A stretch of 64,000 nt of DNA, taken from NCBI RefSeq assembly GCF_016429255.1, contig NZ_JAELUG010000003.1, forward strand, positions 62,001-126,000, written 5' to 3'. Position numbers and translations under genes: made by a program. This DNA comes from Rhizobium sp. ASV8. GTDB taxonomy: Bacteria > Pseudomonadota > Alphaproteobacteria > Rhizobiales > Rhizobiaceae. The notes under the pieces were generated by a model. The model did no database searches and was not told where the DNA came from. It worked only from the letters and a program-made list of their open reading frames with translations. This document shows positions 57,025 through 64,000 of the stretch, in pieces; position 1 is the stretch's first letter, and each line of letters begins with the position of its first letter.

Positions 57025-57070
57025 AGCAATTCCAGGAAAAGTGCGCCGCGGTTTTCCGTCCGGAATTGCT
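57025..57070. repeat. Extragenic palindrome, AGCAATTCC...GGAATTGCT type
   Basis: AGCAATTCC (57025-57033) pairs with GGAATTGCT (57062-57070), and nested inside GGAAAA (57035-57040) pairs with TTTTCC (57052-57057). The sequence, followed by TTAAAACAAAATGCTAGAG, closely resembles a dispersed palindromic repeat I recall from brucella, ochrobactrum and rhizobia. It lies between two convergent sugar-isomerase genes and may also act as a bidirectional terminator. Confidence 0.75.
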
Positions 57071-57096
57071 TAAAACAAAATGCTAGAGGGCAATGT

Positions 57097-57987
57097 TCAG
57101 CGGCCGGCCGCGGCCGCAAACATTGCCTTCGCATTCTTCAGCCCGATTTCGCAGCCGAATTGCGCCGGCTCGTTGCCTTCATATTCCAGCGAGACGAAGC
57201 CGTCGTAACCCGAGGCGACGATGTCTTCGACGATCGACCTGACCGGCAGATCGCCATAGCCGAAGACCGCGCCGCGGATCGCCTGGCCGCCGATGGTCTG
57301 CAGCCAGTCTGCGCCCGGCGCCGTCTGGCGCACGTAGAAATCCTTGATGTGGACGAAGCTTGCTTCCGAGAGACAAGCACGCGTGCCTGTCAGCGGATTC
57401 TCATCGACGCAGAGGAAATTGCCGATATCGACGGTCAGTTTGAAATTCGGCAGGTTGACGGCATGCTGAAGCCGCTTCATCCGCTCGCTCGAATTCATGA
57501 AGAAGCCGTGATCCTCGATACTGGTGGTGACGCCGTAGCGGCCCGCATGCGCGGCAAGCTCATGGGTGGCCTCGGTGATGACTGGGAAGGCAGCTTCGAA
57601 CTGGCCTGGGTCGGTCGCGCGCAACGACCATGGCACGACATCGTGGCGCAGGAAGCGGACGCCGAGCTTGTCGCATAGCTCGACATAGTGCTTCAGCCGG
57701 CTGAGCTGGAATGCCCGCTCACCGTCATCGATGAAATTTCCGGACGTGCAAATGCCTGAAATGGGTACGCCGCTTCTCTGCGATGCGTCGGTCAGCCGTT
57801 TCAGCATTTCCGCATCATTGCCGAGTTCATACTGGACGTCCTGGCCTTCGGGCGCGACGGAATGCGTCGACAGTTCGACATGATCGCCGCCATGTTTGCC
57901 GACCCACGCAAAGATATCCTCGATCTGCATGCCGCCGCTTTGCATCAACGAACGGAAACTGTATGAACTCAAACCTATCTTCATCAT
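57097..57987 (-). CDS. TIM-barrel sugar phosphate isomerase/epimerase
   Basis: A 296-residue AP-endonuclease-2-fold protein of the same superfamily as the gene just upstream but on the other strand. It starts MMKIGLSSYSFRSLMQSGGM. Probable metal ligands are in TSIEDHGFF (Glu), TVDIGNFLC (Asp) and SFVHIKDFYV (His), and the C-terminal VSLEYEGNEPAQFG gives another Glu. A strong ribosome-binding site (GAGGAGAGG) precedes it. It is divergent from the GMC oxidoreductase gene across a 119-base gap containing a dyad. Confidence 0.88.
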   Translation of the reverse strand: MMKIGLSSYSFRSLMQSGGMQIEDIFAWVGKHGGDHVELSTHSVAPEGQDVQYELGNDAEMLKRLTDASQRSGVPISGICTSGNFIDDGERAFQLSRLKHYVELCDKLGVRFLRHDVVPWSLRATDPGQFEAAFPVITEATHELAAHAGRYGVTTSIEDHGFFMNSSERMKRLQHAVNLPNFKLTVDIGNFLCVDENPLTGTRACLSEASFVHIKDFYVRQTAPGADWLQTIGGQAIRGAVFGYGDLPVRSIVEDIVASGYDGFVSLEYEGNEPAQFGCEIGLKNAKAMFAAAAGR

Positions 57988-58071
57988 GCCTCTCCTCGAG
58001 CGCTTTCATCAAAACTTTGTTCGACAACTTAACAATGCCTGTTGACTTCGGCTACGATACATCTTTGTCTA

Positions 58072-58086
58072 AAATCAAATTGATTT
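58072..58086. promoter_or_regulatory. Operator-like dyad between divergent sugar genes
   Basis: AAATCA (58072-58077), AAT, TGATTT (58081-58086) is a perfect 6+6 dyad 21 bases before the GMC oxidoreductase ATG. Two other short dyads (TTGT-TCG-ACAA near 58017, AACA-5-TGTT near 58031) occur in the same gap. The regulator is unknown. Confidence 0.4.
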
Positions 58087-58106
58087 AACAATAGGGAATA
58101 GCAGAA

Positions 58107-59594
58107 ATGTCTCGTCAGTCTGCCGACGTCGTCATCATCGGAAGTGGCCCGACCGGCTCGGCCTATGCGCGTGTCATCAGGAATAATTGGCCGGAAGCGC
58201 GGATTTTGATGGTGGAAGCCGGTCCGCAGATTCTGCCGCAGAAGGGCGCACATCTCGACAATATCGCCGACCTCGACGAACGCGCAGCCTTCGAAGTGCG
58301 CGCCCAGGGTGGCGACCGCAGCCCGCGCATGCCGATCAACAAGGAGGAATGGGAGGCTCGGCGCGCCGGTGGTTTCGATCATTCGTTGCTGCGCCGTTCG
58401 GGTCTGTTCATCGCCAACGACGCCGATGCCCAGGATGAAAACCTCTTTGCCGGCTTCTCGGCAGCCAATGTCGGCGGCATGGGCACGAAATGGTCGACCG
58501 GCACGCCGGTCCCATCCGAGATCGAACTGGTGCCCTTCATCCCCACCGATGAAATGCACGGGGCTCTCGCCTTATCGGCGCAATTGCTCGGCACCAACAA
58601 GGACCCGCATGCCGGCGATGCTGCAGCCATCGCAATGCGCGAGCGCCTGGGCGAGGCCTTCAATTCCGGCCGCACACCCGATCGCTTCGTCCAGCCGATG
58701 CCGCTTGCCGCAACGCCCGGTCCCGGTGGCCTGCGCTATCATGGCACCGACGTCGTGCTCGGCGATCTCGTCGATGAGCCGGAGGAGAGCTTTCAGATTC
58801 TCTCAGAAACCGCATGCCGTCGGGTGATTCATGAGAATGGCCAGGTCACGGGTGTCGAACTTACGCGCGCGGGCTCGGAGGAGAGCTTTACCGTCCGCGC
58901 CGGCACGGTCGTCGTTGCCTGTGATTCGCTGCACTCCCCGCAGTTGCTCTACGCCTCGGGCATCCGTCCCGAAGCTCTCGGCCGCTATATCAACGACCAC
59001 TATATCGTCTCGCAGATCACCGAGATGCAGACGGATGAGTCCATGAGCGCTATGAGCTGGATTCCGGCCACCCGCGATCTTCCCTATTCGGTCACCATTG
59101 CCCCGGCCAGCCTGCGTTCGATGCCGCATACCAGCGAAATGAGTGGCCAGCCGGTCGGCATGGGCGTTTTCGTACCCTCCGATATCAGCGCCGAGAACCG
59201 GGTCACTTTCGACGACAATCGCCGCGACTGGCTCGGCCTGCCGGCCATCTCCATCCATTGGCGTCAGTCGGAAGGCGATAAGGCGCGCCTGGAAGACGCC
59301 AAGGGCCTCGCCCAGCGGGTTTCGGCCATTATCGGTCGCCCGGCAGCCGGCTTTGCCACTTTCGTGCAGCCCGTTGGCTCGTCGCTGCATTATCAGGGCA
59401 CGATCCGCATGGGCGAACGCGACGATGGCACTAGCGTCTGCGACAGGAATTCCAAGGTTTGGGGTTTCGCCAACCTGTATGTTGCCGGCAATGGTGTCAT
59501 TCCGACGATGACCGCCACCAACCCGACCCTGTTCAGCGTCGCTCTCGCCAGCATCGGCGCCCGTCAGATCGCCGCCGCGCGCCGCACCGCCTGA
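58107..59594 (+). CDS. GMC-family oxidoreductase
   Basis: A 495-residue flavoenzyme. The dinucleotide-binding motif VVIIGSGPTGSAYARVIRNN is at the N-terminus, followed by MVEAGPQILP. The second FAD/substrate region includes GGMGTKWSTGTPVPS. The catalytic His is in SLHYQGTIRMGERDDG and the C-terminal closure is FANLYVAGNGVIPTMTATNP. It is closest in pattern to pyranose oxidase and to glucoside 3-dehydrogenase large subunits. With the two TIM-barrel sugar enzymes beside it, oxidation of a sugar or glycoside to a keto sugar followed by isomerisation is likely. No signal peptide. Confidence 0.9.
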   Translation: MSRQSADVVIIGSGPTGSAYARVIRNNWPEARILMVEAGPQILPQKGAHLDNIADLDERAAFEVRAQGGDRSPRMPINKEEWEARRAGGFDHSLLRRSGLFIANDADAQDENLFAGFSAANVGGMGTKWSTGTPVPSEIELVPFIPTDEMHGALALSAQLLGTNKDPHAGDAAAIAMRERLGEAFNSGRTPDRFVQPMPLAATPGPGGLRYHGTDVVLGDLVDEPEESFQILSETACRRVIHENGQVTGVELTRAGSEESFTVRAGTVVVACDSLHSPQLLYASGIRPEALGRYINDHYIVSQITEMQTDESMSAMSWIPATRDLPYSVTIAPASLRSMPHTSEMSGQPVGMGVFVPSDISAENRVTFDDNRRDWLGLPAISIHWRQSEGDKARLEDAKGLAQRVSAIIGRPAAGFATFVQPVGSSLHYQGTIRMGERDDGTSVCDRNSKVWGFANLYVAGNGVIPTMTATNPTLFSVALASIGARQIAAARRTA

Positions 59595-59741
59595 CCGGCG
59601 AACCGTCTGAGCGGCGACGCAGGAATTTGAGGTTCTGATCGTCGGACCCGCCCAGATGAGGCAGATCCCTGTCGTCGACAGTGGCTATTCATCGAATGGG
59701 CCGAAGGGTCGCATTCATATATTGAGAGGTCGGATCATCCG

Positions 59742-60173
59742 CTAAGATGGACCGGCCTCCGTGTGACGGCTCAGCCATTCGGTGGCGCCAGGCGAAAGCG
59801 GGCGGGATTTTCGCGTTGCCTCATCGACCTGCACGATGACGGTTTCGGCCGTTGCCGCCAAGCGACCGTCCTGAAACACTGCCTGCGCCAGAGTGAGAGA
59901 ACTCCTGCCGACGGAAGCGACGCGAGTACCGATTGTCACCTCGCCTGGCCAGAGGATCTCTGCGCGAAAATCGAGCGCCAGTCGGGCGACGACAAAGGCG
60001 CAGTCGGGCTCAGCCACTCGGGCCCTCGCATCATAGAGAACTTCGACGCGACCGGTTTCAAGAAAGGTCGCAAAGACGGCATTGTTGACGTGACCCTGTC
60101 GGTCCGTATCTCCATAGCGGATCTTGTCTACGGAGTGCCATGGGAACTGTTCTATTCTAATATCGGTCGTCAC
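59742..60173 (-). CDS. Acyl-CoA thioesterase (hot-dog fold)
   Basis: A 143-residue hot-dog-fold thioesterase of the 4HBT/YbgC-like group. The family motif YGDTDRQGHVNNAVFATFLE carries the catalytic Asp and the His/Asn pair. The start at 60173 (GTG) was chosen because it overlaps the upstream GST stop as GTGA, indicating translational coupling. The frame is open further upstream, but that part lies inside the GST gene. Substrate acyl-CoA unknown. Confidence 0.85.
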   Translation of the reverse strand: MTTDIRIEQFPWHSVDKIRYGDTDRQGHVNNAVFATFLETGRVEVLYDARARVAEPDCAFVVARLALDFRAEILWPGEVTIGTRVASVGRSSLTLAQAVFQDGRLAATAETVIVQVDEATRKSRPLSPGATEWLSRHTEAGPS

Positions 60174-60886
60174 GGCCTTGTCCTGTCGGAGGCAATTTGT
60201 CGGGCGGAGCGAGCAAGTCCTCCGAAAGCGTCGAGAAGGCGATCCCGCCAATGGAAAACCGGATCGTCGGCTTCGAGCAGCTCAACCGGGCTCGAACAGC
60301 GCGCCCACATGAACATGCCGAACACGCAATAATCAGCATAGGCCGGCGCCGCGCCGGACACATAGGGGTATTGCCTTAAAACATCGCGCAGCGGCGCCAA
60401 GCCCTTCCGCAATGCCAGGAGATGCGCAGGGCGATCCGCGACGACGGCTTCAAGGCTCTCGCCGAAGCGCTTCTCGCGCGATGCGCGGAAATAGGCCTGA
60501 TCGACGGGGGACAAACAGTCGTGAATGTCGAGCAGAATGACCCGGGAAATCAGCGAGAGCAGCGTCCTGTCGGCCCAACTGTTAACGAAGCCCGCGAGCG
60601 GCACCGTTGCACTTGCTTCAAACAGAAGAGGGGTATTCGGGTACCGTGCGTCCAGATGCTGGGCGATGCGCCAGGAATCGCTTACGATCTCTGCGCCATC
60701 GATCAGCACCGGTACATTGCCCTGACCGGAGAAGGAGATGGCATCCTTTTCGGTGAAGCGCCAGGACCGGCTTTCCGCCACCAGCCCCTTATGCGCAAGC
60801 GCCATGCGCACCTTCCAGCAATGTGGGCTGAAAAGCAGCTCCGGGTCGGCACCGGCAAGTTCGTAGAGTATCATGCCCGAGCTCAT
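60170..60886 (-). CDS. Glutathione S-transferase family protein
   Basis: A 238-residue GST-fold protein. The thioredoxin-like domain starts MILYELAGADPELLFSPHCW, with the conserved GNVPVLIDGAEIVSDSWRIA (about residues 60-79) that holds glutathione. The C-terminal helical domain follows, with YADYCVFGMFMWAR near 195. The start at 60886 (MSSGM) was chosen because GGAGG is 8 bases upstream. It is coupled to the thioesterase gene by the GTGA overlap. The role could be conjugation or thiol-dependent detoxification; not determined. Confidence 0.88.
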   Translation of the reverse strand: MSSGMILYELAGADPELLFSPHCWKVRMALAHKGLVAESRSWRFTEKDAISFSGQGNVPVLIDGAEIVSDSWRIAQHLDARYPNTPLLFEASATVPLAGFVNSWADRTLLSLISRVILLDIHDCLSPVDQAYFRASREKRFGESLEAVVADRPAHLLALRKGLAPLRDVLRQYPYVSGAAPAYADYCVFGMFMWARCSSPVELLEADDPVFHWRDRLLDAFGGLARSARQIASDRTRP

Positions 60887-61164
60887 GTCATTGGCCTCCG
60901 ACAGCGCTAGCAAACTGACCGAAGAGGCACATGCTGTCACTCTTGATCGGGTAAATGCAGTTGAAAATCAAAATGAGGTCTTCTGTGGTTCGGATGCTTG
61001 CGCAGGCAGGCCCAATCTCGCGGCCGTTCATACCTGTCTCACTACGGCGGTAGATCATCTCCAGTCCTCGGCAGCATCGTCGCGACTGCTTGTTTCAGAC
61101 GATCATCAGCTTTGGTTGAGGTGTCAAGAACGAAGCGAGATGAGCGTCACCAAAAGGAGGCCGA

Positions 61165-61400
61165 TTATCGTCGATGAAATCGCAGCGGCTGTGCCCGTAG
61201 TTTGCCGGCAAGGTGGAACGCATTCCAGGCAAGCGCAGCGCCGCGAGCTTCCGCCGTTCGCCGGGCGCCGATACCTTCGAGAGCTTTCAACGCGGCATCT
61301 GCCGTCAGATTTCCTTCGCGGCACAGCCGGCCGTCATTGGCTCCGACAATCGTGCCCACCGCCTTGAACCTACGCGGCGCCAGCTGCAATGCCGACAGCT
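61165..61400 (-). pseudogene. Probable decayed remnant of an AlkA-like DNA glycosylase
   Basis: Downstream of the membrane-protein gene a reverse-strand frame reads RLCREGNLTADAALKALEGI then GARRTAEARGAALAWNAFHL and AGKLRA. This resembles the helix-hairpin-helix end of AlkA-type 3-methyladenine glycosylases (LPGIGxxTAxYIALRALGWPDAFPAGDLALR), but the key Asp of AGD is Lys and the N-terminal two-thirds are absent. It has no start of its own. The gap between this fragment and the GST start otherwise shows nothing. Confidence 0.35.
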
Positions 61401-61402
61401 TG

Positions 61403-62113
61403 TTAGTCGCTTCGGTTCGCGGGCAGCTTCTCCGCCAAAAGGGCGAACAGCACATGCCGGTTGCGCAAATGATCTTCATCCACGGTCAATTCCCGATGCT
61501 GATCGGCAATATGCAGGATGCGGCTTTGCGCCCCCATATTGGATTGGCTGACGAAGCGGATTGTGCTGATTGCGGCGATTGGAATGCAGTCCTTGCGCAG
61601 GGTCAACGTGTTTTGGCCCAAAGATGCACCCGGACCGAATGAGACCTGTTCGCCCCTCTCTAGCGCATGGTGCGCCTTGTGCCAGAGATGCGGCAAGGTT
61701 CGGTCCTCCAGTAATCGTTCCCAGATGGCGGCGGCTTGCCAAATATCCCAGCGCAGCAGAAGCCGCTTGCCATCAGACAGTCGAATTTCGGTCGCAGCCT
61801 TGCTGACGTAGGATCCGATGCCGGTCATCTCCGCATAGGGATAGGTCTTCCCGCCATAGATCATCGCCTGTTCGTCGAAGGTCAGCCGCTTGGGGCTGAG
61901 CACATAATAGGCAAGGGTCGACCATTGGCCGATCATCATCAACACCATCAGACCGCCAAGGATCGCGACGCTGGCCGGAAGTGTGGCCAAGCCATAGCGT
62001 CCGGCATAAGCACCGATCGCACTGGCCGCGATTGCGCCCGTCAGGCTTATGAGCAAGGAGCGAAGAGGTAACCGCCGTTTCGCGTGGAGCGCAGAAAATT
62101 GTGCGTCACCCAT
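61403..62113 (-). CDS. Hypothetical membrane protein
   Basis: A 236-residue protein with two or three hydrophobic segments in its first third (LLISLTGAIAASAIGAYAG and ATLPASVAILGGLMVLMMIG), then a soluble C-terminal part. The latter has two similar stretches (YYVLSPKRLTFDEQAMIYGG and TEIRLSDGKRLLLRW) typical of PH-like membrane-tethered proteins. The ATG at 62113 overlaps the stop of the upstream gene (ATGGGTGA) by 8 bases. A longer start at 62143 is possible. It forms a pair with the upstream membrane protein; function unknown. Confidence 0.65.
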   Translation of the reverse strand: MGDAQFSALHAKRRLPLRSLLISLTGAIAASAIGAYAGRYGLATLPASVAILGGLMVLMMIGQWSTLAYYVLSPKRLTFDEQAMIYGGKTYPYAEMTGIGSYVSKAATEIRLSDGKRLLLRWDIWQAAAIWERLLEDRTLPHLWHKAHHALERGEQVSFGPGASLGQNTLTLRKDCIPIAAISTIRFVSQSNMGAQSRILHIADQHRELTVDEDHLRNRHVLFALLAEKLPANRSD

Positions 62114-62639
62114 TGGATTGTGCGTGGCTGGCCGCTGCCGCATAAAGGCTGCATAGCCGCAAATATTCGTCGCGCTTTATGCGGAAATGCGTGGCGACGA
62201 CAGTATGGCTCTTCGCGGGATCGCCACCCCGCAGGGAGATGATGCTGCTCGTCTTGATCACGCGATAGGTATCGATCCAGTCATTCTCGACCACGGTTGG
62301 CCATGCCATCAACTTGCCGAATCTGCGCGTGCGCAGGTGCAATCCGGCCTTTGAGAGCACGATGATCGGTTGCCTCACATAGCGAAACTGCAAAAGCAGG
62401 GCCGCTGCGGCCGCCAGAAAGAGGATGGCAAAACCGATCGCCCAATTCGTCTTGTGTGTGGACATCAACAGCGCGCTCAATGCGCCGCCGGCGATGATGT
62501 AAAGTGCCAGCCGGATCAGGATTTTCGGTACGGACGCGAAGATTTCATAGGGCTGCTCCAGTTGGCGCAGCGTATTTTCGTTCAAATATATGGGAGTGTC
62601 CGAAGTCCGGGTCGCAGATGAGGTTGTCATGGGAATCAT
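62106..62639 (-). CDS. Hypothetical membrane protein, PH-like
   Basis: A 177-residue protein with two hydrophobic segments near residues 45-85 (LIRLALYIIAGGALSALLM, then IGFAILFLAAAAALLLQF) and a C-terminal soluble part with VRQPIIVLSKAGLHLRTRRF and WPTVVENDWID, the pattern of small PH-like proteins. It likely forms a two-gene operon with the following membrane protein, to which it is translationally coupled. Start at 62639 (MIPMTTSS) or 62630 cannot be separated; neither has a strong ribosome-binding site. Confidence 0.65.
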   Translation of the reverse strand: MIPMTTSSATRTSDTPIYLNENTLRQLEQPYEIFASVPKILIRLALYIIAGGALSALLMSTHKTNWAIGFAILFLAAAAALLLQFRYVRQPIIVLSKAGLHLRTRRFGKLMAWPTVVENDWIDTYRVIKTSSIISLRGGDPAKSHTVVATHFRIKRDEYLRLCSLYAAAASHAQSNG

Positions 62640-62803
62640 AATCCATTCTTCATATGGAAGACGTCGAGATTAAAAGCCGATGCGGCGGCGGAATCATCTA
62701 ACGCCACCGTATGTCATGGATATAGTCGGATAGATGCCTATGTCGATCCTGGCGGCGATCGTCGATCTGACGTGATCGGGCAAAAAGTCTGCTGGAGAAA
62801 GCG

Positions 62804-63856
62804 ATGAACAGACGTCTTCCGCGCACTCGCGAAGAACTTCGTGCTTCCCTACAGGAAACGGAACTGCCCGAGGATGTCGTGTCGCAGCTGGTGGCTCAGG
62901 CGCGGCAGGCGCTTCTCCTGACCACGACGGATGCGGGCATAAGCGAGATTGCGCTTGGAGAAAGCCGGCTCGGCGGCGCACCCGACCTGCCGGTTGGGAT
63001 GGCGTGGCCGGAGCGCCCGGCCTATCCGGATGGAGCATTGCGGGCCGCACAGCACCGGCAGCATGCCGCCTATCTGCTGGAGGCCTCGCAAAAGCCCGGC
63101 TCCTGGATGACACAAGAGCAAGGGGCGGAATTCAGCCGGAACGAACAGCTCCGTGCCGATGCGATGGAACGGCCCTTTCCACTCGCATTCTTCGGCCAAT
63201 TCGACCTTGCGGCGCTCTCCAAGATTGAGGGGTTCGATGCGATGCTGCCGGCCGAGGGGCGTCTTCTCGTCTTTTACGATTCCTGGGAGCTCCCGGAGGA
63301 GTTTTGCCCCGAAGCCGCCCTTGGCTGGCGCGTGATCTGGGACCGGTCCTCCGCCGGATCGCTAAGGCGTGCTTCGATCCCCGAGGCACTTCTGACAGTC
63401 GCAGGCTGGACGACGGTCTTCAAGCCGGTGCCGATCTCGGCCACGCCGATCGTCACGCCGATCTCGCCGGACGACAGGAATTGGCATGCCTTCGATCTCA
63501 CCGATGACGAGTTGTACGACGCCTATGACGATTGGCTTGCACAGTTCGGCAAGCCGGACAAGAAGGGCGGCGAGAACCATCAGCTCGGCGGTTATCCGCG
63601 CACGCTGCAGAACGGGTTGCAATCGCGCGCTCAACTTGCCGCCAACGGCATCAACTGCGGCCGCAGCGATGCTTGGGACACGCCCGAGGCGCAGGCGCTT
63701 CTACAGGGTGCGGGGGAGTGGCGGCTCCTGCTTCAAATCGGCGTCGACCAGAGCGCCGGGATGGAGGGGCCGGGGGCCTTTTACGTGATCATCCGCGACG
63801 AAGATCTTGCTGGCCGCCGCTTTGAGCGCGCGCGTGTAACCTACCAGTGCGATTAG
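62804..63856 (+). CDS. DUF1963 (YwqG-like) protein
   Basis: A 350-residue cytoplasmic protein of the DUF1963/YwqG family. Family signatures include SRLGGAPDLPVGMAWPE near residue 55, PLAFFGQFDLAAL near 127 and GRLLVFYDSWE near 150. A late motif HQLGGYPRTLQNGL is near 263. The family's function is unknown, though it is sometimes linked to immunity or toxin-antitoxin loci. A ribosome-binding site CTGGAGAAAGC precedes the ATG. Its stop overlaps the end of a convergent partial gene by 4 bases. Confidence 0.82.
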   Translation: MNRRLPRTREELRASLQETELPEDVVSQLVAQARQALLLTTTDAGISEIALGESRLGGAPDLPVGMAWPERPAYPDGALRAAQHRQHAAYLLEASQKPGSWMTQEQGAEFSRNEQLRADAMERPFPLAFFGQFDLAALSKIEGFDAMLPAEGRLLVFYDSWELPEEFCPEAALGWRVIWDRSSAGSLRRASIPEALLTVAGWTTVFKPVPISATPIVTPISPDDRNWHAFDLTDDELYDAYDDWLAQFGKPDKKGGENHQLGGYPRTLQNGLQSRAQLAANGINCGRSDAWDTPEAQALLQGAGEWRLLLQIGVDQSAGMEGPGAFYVIIRDEDLAGRRFERARVTYQCD

Positions 63857-64000
63857 AGCCATTCCACGGCCCGGGCCGGAGTTTCGGTAGGATGTTCGGT
63901 ATGCGGGGCCGCCGCCGTCCAGGCTGAAACAGCGCCGCCGACGGCGATCAATACGGGGTTTTCGCAGCCGATCTTCCCTATGCCTTCGGCAAGAATTTCG
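63853..64000 (-). CDS. Partial protein, C-terminal fragment only
   Basis: On the reverse strand a frame open from the window edge reads EILAEGIGKIGCENPVLIAV then GGAVSAWTAAAPHTEHP and ends VEWL. Only 48 residues are visible. I do not recognise the family. It is convergent with and overlaps the DUF1963 gene by 4 bases at their ends. Confidence 0.5.
   Translation of the reverse strand, partial: EILAEGIGKIGCENPVLIAVGGAVSAWTAAAPHTEHPTETPARAVEWL

Overview
The window looks like chromosomal DNA of a Hyphomicrobiales (Rhizobiales) alphaproteobacterium, from the Rhizobiaceae or Brucellaceae side. The grounds are high-GC coding sequence, many LysR, IclR and GntR regulators beside ABC importers and catabolic enzymes, a short DUF4167 paralog, DUF1311/DUF4424-type envelope proteins, and two extragenic palindromes (40353-40402, 57025-57070) of a kind I recall from rhizobial and brucella intergenic regions. 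No rRNA, tRNA, CRISPR array, prophage or intact insertion sequence was seen.

Layout. 1-7717 is one tightly coupled operon: a branched-chain-amino-acid-type ABC importer (binding protein, two permeases, two ATPases), a formamidase-like alpha/beta hydrolase, a nitrilase, a flavin-reductase-like protein and a GntR/FCD regulator. It reads as uptake plus hydrolysis of a small amide, nitrile or N-formyl compound. 7954-18457 is an envelope region: a lipoprotein, serA, a polysaccharide-lyase-like protein, an L,D-transpeptidase, two DUF1311 proteins, a DUF4424 protein, a peptidoglycan-binding DUF4344 metallopeptidase and a PASTA-like protein. 18582-28808 holds regulators beside oxidoreductases or hydrolases (AraC; LysR with a YcaC-like hydrolase; LysR with two tandem aldo/keto reductases), a fatty acid desaturase behind a short DUF4167 protein, and four small genes of 44 to 55 residues.

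29236-38686 is a second importer system: dipeptide-type binding protein and permeases, a cog3964 amidohydrolase, a RidA-family protein, a divergent IclR regulator, a SelA-like PLP enzyme and a fused double ATPase. The permease and ATPase transcripts flank the IclR gene and share the 10-mer TATTCCATAA in their control regions. In both importer operons a strong hairpin follows the binding-protein gene.

38774-46177 contains a divergent metallo-beta-lactamase-fold protein, a DsbA-family protein, a LysR regulator and a three-gene periplasmic molybdenum hydroxylase with a triheme cytochrome c. 48652-55953 is an eight-gene operon for an unusual amino-sugar glycan: 3,4-ketoisomerase, aminotransferase, methyltransferase, hexapeptide acyltransferase, GH43-like propeller, FemAB/GNAT-like protein and a glycosyltransferase fused to an AlgX/AlgJ-like acetyltransferase domain. 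56161-59594 pairs two TIM-barrel sugar isomerase/epimerase proteins with a GMC oxidoreductase. The window ends with a thioesterase and GST pair, a decayed DNA-glycosylase-like remnant, two membrane proteins, a DUF1963 protein and a partial gene.

The best candidates for something new are the glycan operon with its fusion enzyme, and the split IclR-flanking catabolic system.
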